DNA from: Heliocidaris erythrogramma
Lineage: Eukaryota; Echinodermata; Echinoidea; Camarodonta; Echinometridae
Direction of reading: 5' to 3'
DNA length: 64,000 nucleotides
NCBI GenBank assembly: GCA_025617745.1
Contig: CM046855.1
Coordinates: forward strand, 46,107,813 to 46,171,812
Shown here: one piece after another, positions 20,947 through 32,938 of the stretch
Position numbering within the stretch: the stretch's first letter is position 1
How the letters are laid out: every line of letters starts with the position of its first letter
Made by a program: the position numbers and the translations under genes
Notes under the pieces: model-generated
What the model was told of the DNA's origin: nothing
What the model saw: only the letters and a program-made list of their open reading frames with translations
The model's database searches: none

Positions 20947-21450
20947 CCCCCCCCCCCCCCCCCCCCCACACACACACTACATTGTCGGTCTCTCGGTACC
21001 AAAGACAAGCAAACAACGAACAGCAAGCAAATAAAACCTTGATGAGCCAAGTTTTGGCAAACTGACATATCATCGGCAACGCCACCGGCAACGCCACCAC
21101 CTCGATCGGGATCGCAGAGGGGTAGACCAAGCCTAGATAGTGCTAGACACCTATCATGTCCATGCACCTATTCCGCTCAGCTATTCCATGCTGCTTGCAT
21201 GAACATCAGCCATTATAGGCTAGGCGTAATGCGGTGATAGAACATTGATGATACGAATTTATGAATTTAACACATTGAATTTTGCCTCTGGTACATTAGA
21301 AATATAGTAGTGAACTGGAATTTAGTTAGATTTTCTTCTAACCGGCTAGGTTGGGTTTGCTTTCGGGCGGACGTACGTCTGCTACATGGTCGTCTGCTAG
21401 TGCACGATCTCATTGGATGTCGTCACTCACGTGATCGGTACACGCCCATT
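20947..21450. other. Post-gap sequence, CpG-rich, possible promoter
   Basis: After a C run and CA tract, 21065-21440 is CpG-richer than its surroundings (GGCAACGCCACC twice, CGGGCGGACGTACGTC, TCACGTGAT E-box). It could hold the first exon and promoter of the PLEKHB-like gene, but no ORF or donor stands out. Confidence 0.3.
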
Positions 21451-22860
21451 TTTTTTTGTATTCAATAGTTTTTATTTCTCAAGAACTTCAATTTTTCATC
21501 AAAATGAAATACATATAAAACTTCAATTTTTCAACAAAATGAAATACATATAAAACTGCAATTTTTCAACAAATTGAAATACATATAAAACTTCAATATT
21601 TCAACAAAATGAAATACATATAAAACTGCAATTTTTCAACAAAATGAAATACATATAAAACTTCAATTTTTCAACAAAATGAAATACATATAAAACTTCA
21701 ATTTTTCAACAAAATGAAATACATATAAAACTTCAATATTTCATTAAAACATTTACAAATACAATGCCACCTCATATTATATATGTATATTTTTACAAAC
21801 ATGTCCTCTCAAACATAATATTAAAGTATCAATCTATCCATACAGAAAAACTAATTTAAAAAAAAGACAAATCTTTCCAAAATACACTAAACAGAATATA
21901 CAAATTGAAGCCCTGAGTAATCATTTTATTAAAACTCCCCACTTCACCCTCGACTCCCACCCCCCCCCCCCCCTCAATTCCCTCCTCTCTAACCACCTGA
22001 CAAACAAGGTCCTTCATCCCCAATCCCCAACCCCTTCCTTCTCCCCTCCCCTTCCCCCCTTTCCTCTTCCCCACCCGTCCCTTGCAGTTCTACCTGTGTG
22101 GGGATAAAAAGCGTTAAATATTACTATTCTACTCCATTATAGAAAGTATGAAAATAACTGAAAGTGAAAAGTTTAACATAAAGGTTCAACCTTTGTACTT
22201 TGCTCCATATCAAGCTCTCCATCTAGCTCTCCCCCAAATTTTCCAAATTTTCCCATTTTCTTAAATGTAAGGGATATTTATTTCTTCCTACTGCCAACTT
22301 TCTTTCCTCGCTTTCTTCTTCTCGATCTAAACTTGCATTTTATTTTATCTATATTTATTTCTGACGTTTTTTCTCTTCCCCTAAAAACCAAGTATTTTAC
22401 TAGAATTATAAAATGATTAACCAATTGTTCTTTTCCTTGTTCCCGTAATTTTATCCCAAATAATATTTCTTTCCAACTTAAATTAATCAGAGATATGAAG
22501 TTAAAAATATTATTACAGTTTCTCCATATTAATCTCACTCTTTCGCATTCAAAAAAATAAATGACGGTAAGTCTCCTCTTCTTTTTTACAGAAGCTACAT
22601 AAATTTGAATCAACCATTCCGAATAAATGTAAATGTTGATTTGTGTAAATAATACCGTGCAACAATTTGAATTGGAACTCCCTAAGTCGGCTATTGAGTG
22701 TACACTGTCTTGCGGTCTTTTAAAAAGGATTTCTATATATCTTTATCTGCAAGTCCATAATTACATCTTATTCTTGTGAAAACACTGGGAGCGACCGATT
22801 TCTTGGAGAGAAATTCCCTATAGATTTGTTTTGAATTAATATTAGCTATTGATACATTTT
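21450..22860 (-). mobile_element. L1/Tx1-like LINE 3' fragment with 35-bp repeats in its 3' UTR
   Basis: Minus strand around 22690-22490 reads NSRLREFQFKLLHGIIYTN, LFGMVDSNLCSFCKKEEE, then FFECERVRLIWRN. This is the zf-RVT zinc-binding C-terminal region of L1/Tx1-type LINEs, with C-x2-C and H..C spacing, crossing one frameshift. Downstream on minus come C/T-rich sequence, the 35-bp array and an A-run (21451-21459) as the 3' end. Confidence 0.75.
21484..21748. repeat. 35-bp tandem repeat, about 7.5 copies
   Basis: Starts recur at 21486, 21521, 21556, 21591, 21626, 21661, 21696 and 21731. The unit contains CTTCAATTTTTCAACAAAAT plus GAAATACATATAAAA. Copies alternate CTTCAA and CTGCAA. It lies in the 3' UTR of the LINE. 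Confidence 0.93.
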
Positions 22861-23029
22861 TTTTAACCAATTAGCAAAGCAGTACTCCTATCATCAGGAA
22901 CAGTATCGCCATCTTTATTCATGTTTCTTTTCGAGCTAAATGGAAGCGTCTTAATATAAATCATTTACATTAGGTCATCGATAACAAATTGGAATGCACG
23001 TGTAGTATGGCAAATTATTTTTTTTGGTC

Positions 23030-24330
23030 GAAAGCATGCATAGTTCCCGGGGATTTGTGCGGGGTTTATTGGACTCACCGAGCCTCAATTACACCCTTCC
23101 ATAGCTTTAAATTTCATGTAAATCACATTTTTCCTATAATTTCAAATAAATACTAGGGGAATTAAATCATTTCAAAACCCCTGTTTTCATGTGTTAACCA
23201 ATGGGAGCTGGAAAGCCAAAAGCATGCATATTCCCGGGAATTTATGGGGGGTTTATTGGACTCATCGATCCTCAATTGTACCCTTTCAGAGCTTTAAATT
23301 TCATGTAAATCACATTTTTCATAATTTCAAATAAATACTAGGGGAATTAAAATCATTTCAAAACCCCTGTTTTCATGTGTTAACCTATGGGAGCTGGAAG
23401 GCCAAAAACATGCATATTCCCGGGGATTTATGGGGGGGGGGGGGGGTTACTGGACTCACCAAGCCTTCATTATACCTTATCAGAGCTTTAAATTTCATGT
23501 AAATCACATTTTTTACATTTTGAAAGAAAAATTATGGGAATTATAATCACCCTAAAATTCCTTGTTTTTGCGTGTAAACCTATGGCAGGAGAGACGTTTT
23601 TGGGGTAAAAAGCATGCATATTCCCGGGGATTTATGTGGGGCCTATTCAACTAGTTGAGTCTTAATTATACATTTTCAGAGCTTTAAATTTTATTCAAGG
23701 CACATTTTTCAAAATTTTGATTTAAAGGGATACGCCACCGGGCGGCCGTGGGGAAAGTCAGGATTGCGTAAGCCCCATTCACTCGTACACAAAGTTTGTG
23801 CGTCGAACGCGTCCGTTGGACGAAGTGGGATTACATTTTGACTGCACGAAGCATAGACAAATTAAAACTTAGGCACGAAGCCGACCGAATCTCGCACGAG
23901 AGCTCGAGCTCTGGTGGAGCGTACATGTTTGTGCGGCGAGTAGTCTATCCGAGGTTTGCGCCCCGAGGGGCATCGGCATGATCAGGTAACGATCACGGTG
24001 CCCTCTCGCGGCATTAAAACGTCCACAATCTGCGGTTGAGTATCCCTTTAATTCTGCGGGAATTATAATCATTCAAAAATTCCCGTTTTTGCGTGTTAAC
24101 CTATGGGAGATGGAAGGCCAAAAGCATGCATATTCCCGGGGATTTATGCGGGGTCCCTTGCACCTTTTGAGCCTTCATTAAGCCTTTTCAGAGTCTCAAA
24201 TTACATGTAAGCCACATTTGCACTAAATTCAAGGTAATACTAGAGGAACTATAATCATTTTTAAAATCCATGTTTTCACGTGTTAACCCTATGGCAGATG
24301 ACTCTGTTAAAAAGCAGGCATGATCCAAGG
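23030..24330. repeat. ~185-205 bp satellite, five units plus a remnant, interrupted by a MITE
   Basis: Units open with AAAGCATGCATATTCCCGGG at about 23031, 23217, 23403, 23607 and 24118, with a remnant at 24310. Each has GAGCTTTAAATTTCATGTAA and GTGTTAACCTATGGGAG. Subtracting the 326 bases added at 23726-24051 restores the period. Confidence 0.88.
23726..24047. mobile_element. TTAA-flanked MITE inside the satellite (AGGGATAC ends)
   Basis: TTAA at 23722-23725 and 24048-24051 with ends AGGGATAC and GTATCCCT. The 322-base interior is CpG-rich, unlike the host satellite. Short ORFs only. Confidence 0.82.
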
Positions 24331-25620
24331 GATTCATATTGGCATTTATTGACAAAAAAGGTTCAAGAAATGTTTTTTTAACTATCCATCCTTTTTCTCG
24401 TGCAAAAATCAGACTTGAAAAAGATAGAGTAAGATATGAAATATCAAGAAAACGTGAGACATCTTTTCACGGAGAACGTATTTTTCCGAGTCTGTTTTTA
24501 ACACAGCAAAGTATGCCTCCAAAATGTACTACGGAAGTAGGTCAGAGTAATCTGTCTTGATACTATTTAAATTCTTTGCCGTAGGCAGACGTACTGGCAG
24601 AGCTAGAGTAGAGATCGAAACTCCCATGCATGCATCTCCCTGCGCTGCTGATATAGGCGGAGCTTGCTAATATGGGTAAAATTGATACGACCCCAAACTA
24701 TTGGTATTTATTATTAATTATATTAACAACGTTATCATGACTAAGTAACTGTATTTGAAGCTACTTTGATTTTGATGCAACATGATGAATCATTTTCATG
24801 TTAATGTTGTCATGGTTGTGGTGCCGTTAACAATAACAGACTGAATTGCAATTTGCATGAGCAATTCTGATTCTGTATACGGTACCACCACCACCAGTCA
24901 TGCCAGTCTCCATGGTGGGAGTGTGATGTAAATATATCATGTACGGTACATCGGTCTTGTGTAGGTATGTTGTAATTGTGTTGAGCCTGGTCAGGTTATA
25001 ATAACCTTCTTGTTACCTTGTACATGGATGAGTGGTATGATATGATGTAACCTTACTGCGGCAGCCCGAACCGCATAGCGTTCGGGATGAGGTGGAATGA
25101 AATCACCATAGTGTTGCACACAATAAACCGATACTGTGTGGAGTGAATGAGTGGTGACTTATTTCACAATAATGCCAACAACCGGGTCTAATTCATTCAC
25201 ACATATGCGAATTTGCGAGGTCATTGCAGATAACCTCGCACTCCATACCTTCGTACGGCGAAGAATTGACTCCCATAGCAATGGTGTGTGATCTCTAGCA
25301 CTGCACTAGACCGAAAAATCAGTCTATTTCATTCGGGGAGAGCCTGGAAAGTCAAAAAATGTTATAAAACTCCTCCAAACAGACAGATTTTCTGTCTAGC
25401 ACCACACGAGCTATATGTGCTGGAAAGGAGCAAGATTGCCAGACAAAAACAGCCTGAAAATTTCACTTGATCAAGATGATAAAGATATCCTATTGCAGAA
25501 TCTGGCATGAAATCACATATTTCTATCATCCTAATATGTACTTTAGGAGGAGGTATTTTCTCAAAATTTTGTCTATATTATATAGGTGTTTTTACCTCTT
25601 CACCTTAGAGGTTGTGACCG
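24331..25620. other. Intergenic or intronic DNA, no gene seen
   Basis: Mixed sequence with a small hairpin (CCCGAAC...GTTCGGG near 25070). No exon or RNA gene supported. Confidence 0.5.
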
Positions 25621-25623
25621 TTG

Positions 25624-26094
25624 CCAAAATAGACCGCTTCGGTAATGTATGCAAATTTTATGCATACCTTTCAAACAAAGGTTGTTCTTGACAACCTGAA
25701 AGCTTGCCAGAGGCTAGACCAAAAGCTTCAGTCTTTCTGTATCGTCGGTTGTTCCGCTGAGACTACGTCTGGCTCCACTAGACTAGACCAAAAGCCTCAG
25801 TCTTTCTGTATCGTCGGTTGTTCCGCTGAGACTACGTCTGGCTCCACTAGACCTCCGGACAGAGATGGGGAAGGTTGAGAAATGTCAGAAATATTAAAGA
25901 TTTCCCCATAACAGATGGTTATTTCTGTCTAGCCAGAGGCTTGCTGGGCATATAGCAACAAATAATGTATGCAAACTGGATTCCAAGCATTGAGGCTCAT
26001 TTATAAAAAGCATGTTCATGGAATAGCTCATCACTAGTTGCTCAGAGAATATATGTGCATAAATTTGTATACATTACAAAAGCGGTCTATTGGA
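25624..26094. mobile_element. ~470-bp TIR element (AATAGACCGCTT ends)
   Basis: AATAGACCGCTTCGGTAATG at the left and its inverse at the right match for about 38 bases with a few differences. The interior holds a 69-bp tandem duplication. Confidence 0.75.
25714..25851. repeat. 69-bp tandem duplication
   Basis: 25714-25782 and 25783-25851 differ at one base (AAGCTTCAG versus AAGCCTCAG). Recent duplication. Confidence 0.93.
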
Positions 26095-26223
26095 ACAGCC
26101 CCACATAGTGATGGTTCTGTGAGTGGGTACGGGTCTAATTATTTTATAAATCATCTAGCCCATATGGCCTAGTATATGATGCATGACGAAACCCGGTGAA
26201 CATGAAGAATATAATTTACATCA

Positions 26224-26283
26224 TCTGTTTTGAGCCAGAAGGGCATTAACTCTGTGAATTAATGCCCTTTTGGCTCTCAACAG
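26224..26283. repeat. GAGAGCCAGAAGGGC hairpin family, copy 2
   Basis: GAGCCAGAAGGGCATTAACT then AATTAATGCCCTTTTGGCTC: a 20-bp stem with a short loop. Confidence 0.75.
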
Positions 26284-26565
26284 ACTATATATCCATGAAT
26301 GATATTTATCTTTTGATACCCATGTAATTTCAGAAGTGCATTTGATTGATGTACAAAATCAATCCATTCATCATCATTATATGTGATACAGTTATATTGT
26401 GAATATTTTTTAATGAAAATATGAAAAGCTTTCTGAACAATATTGAAAAGTACACAACTGAGAAAATCACCAATTTGTCTCATGTGCATTAAATTATTTT
26501 TTATTACAGTATCATATTTATGGCATGTACATGTATATGGTGTATCAGTTTCAACAGTGGTTGAT

Positions 26566-28140
26566 TATTGTATCCCCCGGCAGTATGCCGGAGGATACTT
26601 TGGATTCAGCAGCGTTTCGCCGCCGCCGCCCCCGCCGCGTCACATTCTTGTGTGCGCTCTAGCGGTCACATTTCTCGACGAATTTTTTTCAGACTTCCTG
26701 TGGACGTGTATCTTGGTAAAATCTGGACCCCTATAGTTTCTGGTGATGCTGCCCCCAGTGTTCCGTCTTTTATAGGGTAAAAGGCCATATTTTTGGGGAT
26801 AGTTTGTGTGCGCTCTAGCGGTCACATTTCTCAACGGATTTTGTTCAAATTTTGTATGAAGGTGTCTCTTGGTAAAATCTGGAACCCTATAGATTTTGGT
26901 GATGCTGCCCCCAGTGTTCCGTCTTTTATAGGGTCAAAGGTCATATTTTGATAGATGTCTTGTGTGTACTCTTGTGTGCGCTCTGGCGGTCACATTTCTC
27001 AACGCATTTCGTTCAAATTTTGCATGAAGGTGTCTCTTGGTGTAATTTAAAAACCTATAGTGTTTGGTGATGCTGCCACCAGTGTTCCGTCTTTTATAGG
27101 GTCAAAGGTCATACTTCAGGGCATGGCGTGAGTGCACTCTGCAGGCCACATTTCTCAACGGATTTTGTTCAAATTTTGTATGGAGATGTATCTTGGTATA
27201 ATCTACACATCTTTACTGTTTGGTGATGCTGCCCTCATTGTTCCGTCCTTTATAGGGTCAAAGCTCATTTGTCCCTTTTGTGCACTCTTACTTCTGCATT
27301 TCTTGACGGATTTCATTCAAATTTTGTATGGAGATGTATCTTGGTATAATCTACACATATTTAATTTTTGGTGATGCTGCCCTCATTGTTCCGTCCTTTA
27401 TAGGGTCAAAGGTCATTTTTCCATTTCTTGCACTCTTACTTCTGCATTTCTTGACGGATTTCGTTCAAATTTCGCATGAAGGTGTTTCTTGGTGTAATCT
27501 AAAAACCTATTGTTTTTGGTGATGCTGCCACCAGTGTTCCGTCTTTTATAGGGTCAAAGGTCATACTTCAGGGAATGGCGTGAGTGCACTCTGCAGGCCA
27601 CATTTCTTGATGGATTTCTTTCAAATTCTGTATGGAGATGTATCTTGGTATAATCTACACATCTTTACTGTTTGGTGATGCTGCCCTCATTGTTCCGTCC
27701 TTTATAGGGTCAAAGGTCATTTTTCCATTTCTTGCACTCTTCTGCATTTCTTGACGGATTTCGTTCAAATTTTGCATGAAGGTGTCTCTTGGTGTAATCT
27801 AAAAACCTATAGTTTTTGGTGATGCTGCCACCAGTGTTCCGTCTTTTATAGGGTCAAAGGTCATACTTCAGGGCATGGCGTGAGTGCACTCTGCAGGCCA
27901 AATTTCTTGATGGATTTCTTTCAAATTTTGTATGGAGATGTATCTTGGTATATCTCTCAACACATTTCTTTCAAATTTTATATGAAGATGTGTCTTAGTG
28001 AAACCTACACATCTAATTTCTACACCATCCTTTTGTTTGAGGGAGGGGATGGGGGAGGGTCTTTGTCCCTCCTTCAAATCGCTGCCAGTGCCGGGGGATA
28101 CATTTAGCATTGCGCGGCCCCAGCAATGCACATTTCTAGT
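26566..28140. mobile_element. Tandem-array element with ATCCCCCGGCA ends, copy 1
   Basis: Bounded by ATTGTATCCCCCGGCAG and GTGCCGGGGGATACATT. It holds eight units of about 145-167 bases (GGTGATGCTGCC, GTTCCGTC-TTTATAGGG, GGTCAAAGGTCAT at 26774-27853). The distal end GCAATGCAC-TTTCTAGTT is shared with the copy at 35568. Confidence 0.88.
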
Positions 28141-28217
28141 TATCTTCAAAAATTGTTCAGGAAGCTTTTTGTATGCTATAAAATCTTTAAGCCTTGCCAT
28201 ACTACCTTTCACTACTG

Positions 28218-28350
28218 AGGCCCGGTTTCATAAAACTTGTTATAAATAACAACTGCCCCATTTCTATGACAAATTTGCTCTCATCCAATCAGATTCAAGG
28301 ATTTCAGTAGCTTATAACAATTATTGTAACTTTATGAAACAGGGCCTTGG
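28218..28350. mobile_element. CCAATCAG-core palindromic MITE, copy 3
   Basis: GGCCCGGTTTCATAAAACTT left, AACTTTATGAAACAGGGCC right; core CTCTCATCCAATCAGATTCA. Confidence 0.75.
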
Positions 28351-28630
28351 AAAACCTGCATGGTATTACCCCATGAATAATGCGAATGATGTGAATCATG
28401 ACCATGTTCCCAAGGGGGGAGTTTGTGGTGAGGGGGGGGGGGGGGGGGGGGGCACTAATGACTCTTGCCCTCTCCCTTTTAGACAGAAATGGCACCAGAA
28501 AAGTGTTTGATTCTATTTGTGTGTGTTTGTGTACTTGTCAGAGATTTTTTGGATTAAAAAAAAAAAGCTTTTGATATGGTAATAGCCCCCCTCCCCCTTT
28601 TTTTTCCTTGTCAGAGATTTTTGGGACTTG

Positions 28631-28803
28631 GGGTGTTGCAAGAAAGTTGCGATTGATTGCAATTTGCAACTGATCAGTACTGACCTATCAAAATCATCGT
28701 TGCAAGCGCATCTTCTTGAATGGGCAGGCGCTGAACCATTCAGAATGGTTGTTCTAATTTGCTTCACAATTTGCAATTGATTGCAACTTTCTTGCAACAC
28801 CCC
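28631..28803. mobile_element. Short TIR element (GGGTGTTGCAAGAAAG)
   Basis: GGGTGTTGCAAGAAAGTTGC and its inverse form arms of about 38 bases around a short centre containing TTGCAA-rich inverted words. Confidence 0.82.
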
Positions 28804-28854
28804 ATAAGAAAATCTTTGATTCACCCCTGCATGTTTACGTATGGTTTGTTTTAA

Positions 28855-28943
28855 CCTGTTGAATGCTAAGCCTGAGATAAGTTAAGATGTAATCTATCTA
28901 TGAAAAATGCCTGTAGCATCAAAATGTAATCGTATCCAACAGG
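28855..28943. mobile_element. 89-bp TTAA-flanked element (CCTGTT ends)
   Basis: TTAA at 28851-28854 and 28944-28947; CCTGTTGAAT... against ...ATCCAACAGG. A related single end (TTAACCTGTTTAATACTAAG) is at 32993. Confidence 0.6.
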
Positions 28944-29238
28944 TTAACTGTGAGTGCTATTCAAACTATAGGCCTATAGTATACTAACGTTAAGCTTGTT
29001 TTGCATACTGCATAGCAATAGGTTTACTTGTCTAAATTTGAGCATAATTTATAACTAAATGTATCTATATCCAAGAAAGAGATTCCCAGTATTCAAGCCT
29101 TTCAATATTTGACTAGTTTTGGTGTGTTTCTAGTCTGTGTGTCTGTATTGCTGTGATAATCAACAGTAACACTTTCGATTTATTTCACTTCAAGTCGGTT
29201 TAACCCTTTCAGGACAGGAATTATTTAAGGGCTAAATT

Positions 29239-30390
29239 CAAGATTCAAGATTCAAGATTCATTTATTTCACTCAATATAAAAAACAGCATACATGTTCAA
29301 AGTGCATAATTGCACGTAATGATCATACATATAAAATATGAAAACATAGCAAGTACATTAGGAACAAACAGTTGTATTGGAAAACAAGAGACATAAATGA
29401 GTGGGGGTTAAGATTAAAGATCTTTGGAGATCTTGGCTATTCCACCCCGTTGTAAAAATAATTGTGCCGGTATGTGGTTGCATGTACAAGACAATAGCAC
29501 AAAAGAGGGCGTGGGTCGACGAGAAGGGATATACAAAGAAGAGAGTGAAGGCAAGGATAAGAAAGGATAAGACAAGATGAAAGGGAAATAGGAAGTTTTA
29601 GAGAATAGAGTAGGGAATGAGTATAATGAATAGAAGACCCTCCTAAAGGACCCACTTACATAATAAATTGTAGACATATATATAGGTAACATACAATGTA
29701 ACAAACTAGATAATTAAATTAACATTAAAATATTAAAAAAAATTAAAAAGACTGAACATGTACAGGTGTATACATAGCAAACAAGCGGGAAAAACAACAG
29801 GCGACTCAGGTATGAGTTTGCAAAAGCCTTTCTTTGTATTGCTTTTTGAATATGTTAAGTGAGCATGTCGATTTGAGACTAGTTGGTAAAGAATTCCATA
29901 GTTTGGGACCTGCATAATAAATAGTTCTTTGAGAAGTTGTAGTTCTTGCATATGGAATATAAAAGTCTGTAGCTGAGCGGGTAGAATAAGAGTGGGTATC
30001 AGAGTTGAAGGAAAAATACCGAGTTAAAGATGATGGCAACATTTTTCTATGACTGCAATACATAAACATAGCTAGTCTCAGTTCATATAAATCAAATATA
30101 TTCAAAAGTTGTAGTTGTGCAAATAAGGGTTTAGTGGTGGCAAGAAAAGGAGAATTACATATTATCCTCACCGCTCTTTTTTGCAGTTTGTATATTCTTG
30201 ACAAGTTCTGTTGAGAGGTTGCAGCCCAAACAATATTACAATATATCAGAAAAGGATAAATCAAGGTATAATATAGAGATAATAAAATATTTCTTGGCAG
30301 GTAGTTTAGTTTGTTAAGAACACCAATATTTCGTGAAACTGTCATGCTGACATAATCTATATGGTAGTTCCAACACAATTGGAACACATT
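29239..30390 (-). mobile_element. LINE fragment (Jockey/CR1-like RT C-terminus)
   Basis: Minus strand from 30387 reads SRNIGVLNKLNYLPR, LLSLYYTLIYPFLIYCNIVW and LQKRAVRIICNS, ending GPKLWNSLPTSLK: the C-terminal region of a LINE RT. The 3' tail is a (TCTTGAA)n repeat at the low-coordinate end (29239-29262). 5' truncated. The sister element at 31897 shows the target without it. Confidence 0.85.
29806..30387 (-). pseudogene. LINE RT C-terminal ORF
   Basis: 193 open codons on minus, intact over this stretch, but it lacks the RT catalytic palm and the endonuclease, so it is a 5'-truncated copy. Confidence 0.85.
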
Positions 30391-31896
30391 TTGATCACAT
30401 TTTGTTCTTCAAATTGGCAACAGTAATATTTTTTCTTTCAGTGATACATGGTTCGAATAAGGTGTACTGTCTTTGAAAACAATACACATGATTAGGAATT
30501 TGTCAAAAGGTTAAAAAAATTGCCAATTTTTATAAAAAAACAAAGATTTTTAACCTCTCAACATGTTGCCGATTTAAGGATTTTAAAACTTATTCTCCTT
30601 TTTAAAATTCCTGGCGTCAACGCAATATGGTCATGCAACAAAAAAGGACACTGAGTATGCAGAAAATTTTTGCTCTTTCTACTCATGGCATCTGGTATAT
30701 TTTTTAGAGCTCTGAATTAAAAGTTCTTGAGCCAAACCACATAATGTGGTCAGTTGTCTTGAAAGGGTTAATAGAATAAACTAATTTTAACCATTTATCA
30801 TGATATATCACAGACTGAAACTGGGGAATGCTGTGCAATACTAACATTTGGAATAACCACGGGTGTAAAAGAAACGCCACAGGATATAGTCAGCTATAGC
30901 AGCCGCTATAGGCACAAAAGCTATTACTCCAGATTGCTGTATACTGCTTCGTACTGTGTGTACCAATATCAGAGCAAGCCTGACGTTCTTTTGGGATGTG
31001 CAGTACTACCGGTTCAGTTCAGGTTTTATGTTAGTATCTTTTAAGCATTTCATGCTCTTTTCAAAATTATAGTGGAAGCAATAGTAGTCAATACCTACAT
31101 AATGTTCATCCTAATGTAGATTAAATTCAAGCAAAAACAAGAGAAGATATTAATATGGCATCTGGCTTCTTTTCCTTATGCATAGAAAATATTTGCTTAT
31201 ATAGGTCTACATTGACATGCATCAAAGCAATGCAACTATGGGGGTATAACTTTATATTCTATTTTATTTGAAAACTTTATACTGACATACCATGGGAGAT
31301 AGCAAAAGAGGGAGACACATCTAACAACCCATCCCAGAGCTCCATCCCACCATACAACCCCAACAAACCCATCCCTAGTAAATGTGTACTTTGTTATAAA
31401 ATACTTTCCACCAAGAATATATATTTTGTGTCCTTGAATTTCATTAATTTCTTGAGCAACTCCCAAATTCAGATTACTTATTTATCGGTGGCATGCAAAA
31501 ATAGTTTTTATTGCGTAAGTTTGCATTGAATGAAAATTATATACGGTTCATGCTGCATGGGTGTTTTATGTTTGTAATGACTAATCCCGTTTTGTAGAAA
31601 TTTAGAATGCATGTATTACGTTGTTTGAAAATTATGTCTTCTAACAATATACCATTTATTTTTTATTTTTTTTTTTTTTTTTGGGGGGGGGATATTTGGT
31701 CTTCTATAAGTCCAGTCCAGACTGAAAATTAAGAAATTATATTACTACAAAAAAATCAAAATAAGATAGATATACAGGTACCCTTATGTTTCAGTGAGGA
31801 ATTATGACAGGACTTGATAATTGTGGTCGATAGCTTCGCTGCAGTGACTGTGAATTGAATTAAGTGAAAATGGCTGAGGCTATAAAAATTATTTAA

Positions 31897-32900
31897 CCCT
31901 TTCAGGAGAATTGACCACATTTCGTGGTTTGGCTCAATAACTTTTGATTCAGACCTCTCAAAAATATACAAGGTGCATGAGTAGAAAGAACAAAACTTTC
32001 TGCACACACTATGTCCATTTTTGTTGCATGACCATATGTGACCCGACGCCTCAAAACCTACAATAAGTCGCCAAAATTATATTTTTTGTTTTATACATTT
32101 TCTGAAAGTAGAGATTCTCAGCTTTCCAATGGTATATCACTTGCCTAATTTACTCAATGATAACACCTTTAAATATCACATTTAGAATCAGTATGTAACC
32201 AGCAATCAATAACTCCTATTCAGAGAAAATGGCCATTTAAGTTCGGAACAAAAGAGTGCTAAACCTTCGCTCTCTGTGTGCGCCCAAGTAAAACTGGGTA
32301 TTCAAATGGCCATAGCAACCGGTATGAAGGGATTATCAGATTAGGCTGAATTTTGGCACACTGCTCCAGGAGGACCTATTCATTACTCACTCCAAAAATC
32401 AATTTAATACCTTTAGAGGTAAAGTAGTAATTTGGCATTGAATGAAAGTATTACAAAAGCTCTCCAAACATTCATTAGCTCGACAGGTGAAAAAAAGGAG
32501 TCATTTTAAAATGCCCCAAAAACATATTTCTAAGTCGAATTACGACTCACAAACTTGACGCATGATACAATAATGAAACTACCCATTTCTATCAAAAACA
32601 GAAAATCGACTGATCCAAGCAAATTTACTATTTTGGGCTGTTTGCTACGTTGTGGTCCGTGCGACTTATTGTAGGCTTTGAGGCGGCGGGTCACATATTG
32701 AGTTTGATGCCATGAATTTAAAAAACGAGAATAAGCTTTAAAATCCATAAATTGGCAAGTTTTTCAACTTTTGTTTTGGTTTTCAAAGACTTTACACCTT
32801 ATCAGAACCGTGTAGCATTAAAAGAAAAATATTATGGTTGCCAATTTGAAGAATAAAATGTGATCAATTTAGCCCTTAAATAATTCCTGTCCTGAAAGGG
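31897..32900. mobile_element. TTAA-flanked element, CCCTTTCAGG family copy 2, with nested TA element
   Basis: TTAA at 31893-31896 and 32901-32904; ends CCCTTTCAGGAG and TCCTGAAAGGG. Reverse orientation to copy 1, sharing GGTTTGGCTCAATAACTTTT-type and CAAATTGGCAA-type blocks. Confidence 0.82.
32037..32695. mobile_element. TA-flanked TIR element (TGTGACCCG ends), nested
   Basis: TGTGACCCGACGCCTCAAAA at the left and its inverse at the right match for about 35 bases with two differences. TA flanks at 32035-32036 and 32696-32697. Copy 1 of the host element carries the empty site GACCATATTG near 30632. Tc1/mariner-type non-autonomous element. Confidence 0.9.
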
Positions 32901-32938
32901 TTAATTCCTAACCACATACTTTTCTGCTCTGATTACAG

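Larger units (their letters stand above)
29204..30767. mobile_element. TTAA-flanked element, CCCTTTCAGG family copy 1, with nested LINE
   Basis: TTAA at 29200-29203 and 30768-30771 with ends CCCTTTCAGGAC and GTCTTGAAAGGG. Without the LINE the sequence aligns, inverted, with the copy at 31897-32900. Confidence 0.82.

Noticed and set aside
20345-21167. Long ORFs on both strands spanning the N run
   Set aside because: They are open only because N codons are not read as stops; the real flanks code for nothing recognisable.
21484-21748. CRISPR-like array
   Set aside because: Repeats are contiguous without unique spacers, and the genome is eukaryotic.
25060-25095. tRNA-like GTTCGGG word
   Set aside because: Only a 7-bp hairpin; no cloverleaf or box A/B spacing could be found.
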